In this document: positions 62,558-64,000 of the stretch, one piece after another
How positions within the stretch are numbered: position 1 is the first letter of the stretch
Layout of the letters: every line of letters starts with the position of its first letter
NCBI RefSeq assembly: GCF_023897015.1
Contig: NZ_JAMHFY010000017.1
Span: forward strand, 1-64,000
Reading direction: 5' to 3'
Source: Desulfosporosinus nitroreducens
GTDB taxonomy: Bacteria; Bacillota; Desulfitobacteriia; Desulfitobacteriales; Desulfitobacteriaceae
Length of the DNA stretch: 64,000 nt
Made by a program: the position numbers and the translations under genes
Notes under the pieces: generated by a model
Databases searched by the model: none
The model's input: only the letters and a program-made list of their open reading frames with translations
What the model was told of the DNA's origin: nothing

Positions 62558-63784
62558 ATGGGAGAAAACAAGCATCAAAAGCAATCCCCAAAAATACAGA
62601 CTGGTATTATTGGCATGGTGCTGACTTTAAGCATAATCTTGGGAGTTGGCTGCACGAAATTCCCAGTCACCGAGGAAAACGGACAAAAACCGCATGATAA
62701 TATTCGCGGCAATACAATTCCGGTCGCTCAAGAAAATGTTGAGAACCTGCAAGGCAATATATTGGGTAATCTTGTGATTCGTAATAGTATGGTGGCAGAG
62801 AAAGGGAACACGCATTATTTTATATATTATATAGCCGGGAGTAGTGATGAATCCACTGGACTTTATAGTCAGGAACTAGACGATACACTTGCCAAAACAC
62901 TGGTTACTAATGAGAGTTCTATCGTATTGCCTCAAGTATCGGGGGATTTTGTCTATTATCTTAGCAGCGGTAAGGGATTGTGCCGGATCAACACCAAAGC
63001 TCGGGAGGCGAAAGAAGAGGTTGTCGCTCCGTCGGCTGGCAGATATTCAATCTATGATCATTGGGCTTATTTTTGGAAGGGAGCCGAAGACAGTCTCTAT
63101 TATATGGATTTGACGGATATTAAGAACCCTCCCCAGAAAATCGCCGAATTCCCAGATTCGGATTTGGATTTCCTTGCGGCGCGGGGTGATTTCATTCTTG
63201 CCGTGGCAAGGTTGGGCAACCCACAGCAAAGAAACATGTCTACTCAGATTTGGAAGCTGTCTCCGGACGGAGAAAAAAAGGAACTTCTCACGGCAACGCC
63301 CAATTGGCCGGATACTGATATTCAGCCGTATAAGAATCACATTTATTACTATCAGGACAATGCGATCTGGCGCACAAACCTGGAAGGGGAAAATAAAGAA
63401 CAAGTCTATACGTCTAACAATTCTATAAGTGAATTTATTATTTATGCTGATCGCATCTATTTAGTGGAAGGAAATGAACATGATCCGCATATGTATATTT
63501 CTGTTGACTTGGAAGGGAAAGACAAACGCCTCATTTTTAATTTGCGGGGACCGAAAGGAAATTTGGGTGAAGACTAATCTAAAATAAACAGTATCTTTGA
63601 TGAAATGCATATACAGAGATTTAACGTGACCAGGGAATATTTATATCTAACGGGAGCCGGTTATAATTCCGGTCAGATTTGGTTATCGCGAATACCCATT
63701 GCCGGGGCTGCCGAGGAGAAAAAAGCAGAGACGTTAGTCGGTTGGAGATGGAGATCTGTAGATTATTTTATCCAAAAGCAGTAA
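62558..63784 (+). pseudogene. DUF5050-type beta-propeller lipoprotein with an in-frame TAA
   Basis: The open part 62558-63577 codes for a lipoprotein (lipobox LGVGC, C32) with repeats such as YFIYYIAGSS, DFVYYLSSGKG, HWAYFWKG and NHIYYYQDNAIWR typical of DUF5050 propellers. After the TAA at 63575-63577 the same frame stays open to 63784 (NVTREYLYLTGAGYNSGQIW, the last blade). So the present stop is probably a nonsense mutation that removes about 68 residues; the shortened 339-residue protein might still be made. Confidence 0.65.
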
Positions 63785-63842
63785 TGACCTACTCGTTATG
63801 TCATTATGCGAATAGCTAAAATGTTCTAAGAAAGTGAAAGAC

Positions 63843-63882
63843 GGTATCATAGAACGACTTCTTTTGTAATTTCTATGATATC
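63843..63882. terminator. Hairpin before the last gene, possible terminator
   Basis: GGTATCATAGAA (63843-63854) pairs with TTCTATGATATC (63871-63882) allowing one G:T. There is no strong T run. Confidence 0.4.
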
Positions 63883-63946
63883 GCCTTTAAACTTTTGGCA
63901 ATGGACACGGATAAAAAGAGAAATGGAATAGAGAGTGTGGTCAAAT

Positions 63947-64000
63947 ATGAAAAAATTAATCATCAGTATGGTTTGTTTTGTCATGGTATTGACAGGTTGC
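63947..64000 (+). CDS. Start of a lipoprotein gene (cut by the window edge)
   Basis: ATG 63947 and 18 codons: MKKLIISMVCFVMVLTGC, a complete lipoprotein signal peptide with lipobox LTGC at the last codon. The gene continues beyond the window, so the function cannot be judged. No strong ribosome site is visible immediately upstream (GAGAGTG at about 12 bases). Confidence 0.6.
   Translation, partial: MKKLIISMVCFVMVLTGC

Noticed and set aside
1-64000. CRISPR arrays, tRNA or rRNA genes
   Set aside because: No regular spacer-repeat arrays and no tRNA or rRNA motifs were recognised on either strand by reading.

Overview
The window looks like chromosome from an anaerobic, spore-forming, sulfate-reducing Firmicute of the Desulfosporosinus/Desulfitobacterium type (family Peptococcaceae). 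This is inferred from gene content: a DsrJ-type triheme cytochrome (broken), a Gram-positive LexA box (GAAC-N4-GTTC) before dinB, RNase J, HelD, BlaI/BlaR1-type M56 regulators, a GvpK/GvpL-type cluster and moderately AT-rich DNA. No tRNA, rRNA or CRISPR array was seen.

Layout. 0-3 kb: a NlpC/P60-like hydrolase and a BlaI-type repressor with a membrane protein, behind a very long dyad. 3-8 kb: SOS-controlled Y-family polymerase, a Cys-rich copper-binding four-helix bundle protein, a Na/Pi symporter with PhoU domain, and an orphan frameshifted dsrJ. 8-13.2 kb (minus): a complete BMP-type nucleoside ABC importer. 13.3-15 kb: a short membrane peptide, a MarR-GNAT fusion under tandem palindromic operators, then transposase debris. 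15-22.7 kb: a gas-vesicle-like operon of unusual make-up (below). 22.9-26.2 kb (minus): one polypeptide that joins a bicovalent-type flavin oxidase to a multicopper oxidase. 27-29.4 kb: c-di-GMP module (HD-GYP, a small unknown protein, CBS-CBS-GGDEF). 29.5-33.4 kb: two-component system plus a BcrAB-like ABC exporter. 33.7-38.7 kb: RND adaptor and pump plus a Met-rich lipoprotein. 39-40 kb: aldo/keto reductase with two Fe4S4 motifs behind a MerR-type promoter. 40.3-46.4 kb (minus): HelD, a frameshifted MFS gene, RNase J, an unknown protein and an excisionase-like HTH. 46.6-48.6 kb: SulP transporter and UspA. 49.2-51.8 kb: an AAA+ protein with PfkB-like N-terminus and C-terminal RyR domain. 51.8-64 kb: a gene graveyard of BlaR1/M56, ABC, DUF4367, FtsW-like and lipoprotein genes broken by stops and frameshifts, mixed with intact PadR, RDD and BlaI/BlaR1 genes and a probable holin-like small toxin.

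The best candidate for an undescribed system is 15,052-22,737. It has two GvpL/F-type proteins, GvpK and two GvpA/J-type proteins, but I find no short canonical GvpA, no GvpN and no GvpO. Both GvpA/J-type proteins end in the same kind of C4 zinc ribbon. One also carries two GRAM/PH-like domains, and a third GRAM-like protein is encoded next to it. One GvpL has an N-terminal domain resembling the archaeal ribosomal stalk protein P1/L12. The last gene is a full CDC48/VAT double AAA+ ATPase with an archaeal-style N-domain. Together these suggest a gas-vesicle-derived, possibly membrane-associated protein shell handled by an unfoldase, perhaps of archaeal ancestry; this is inference.
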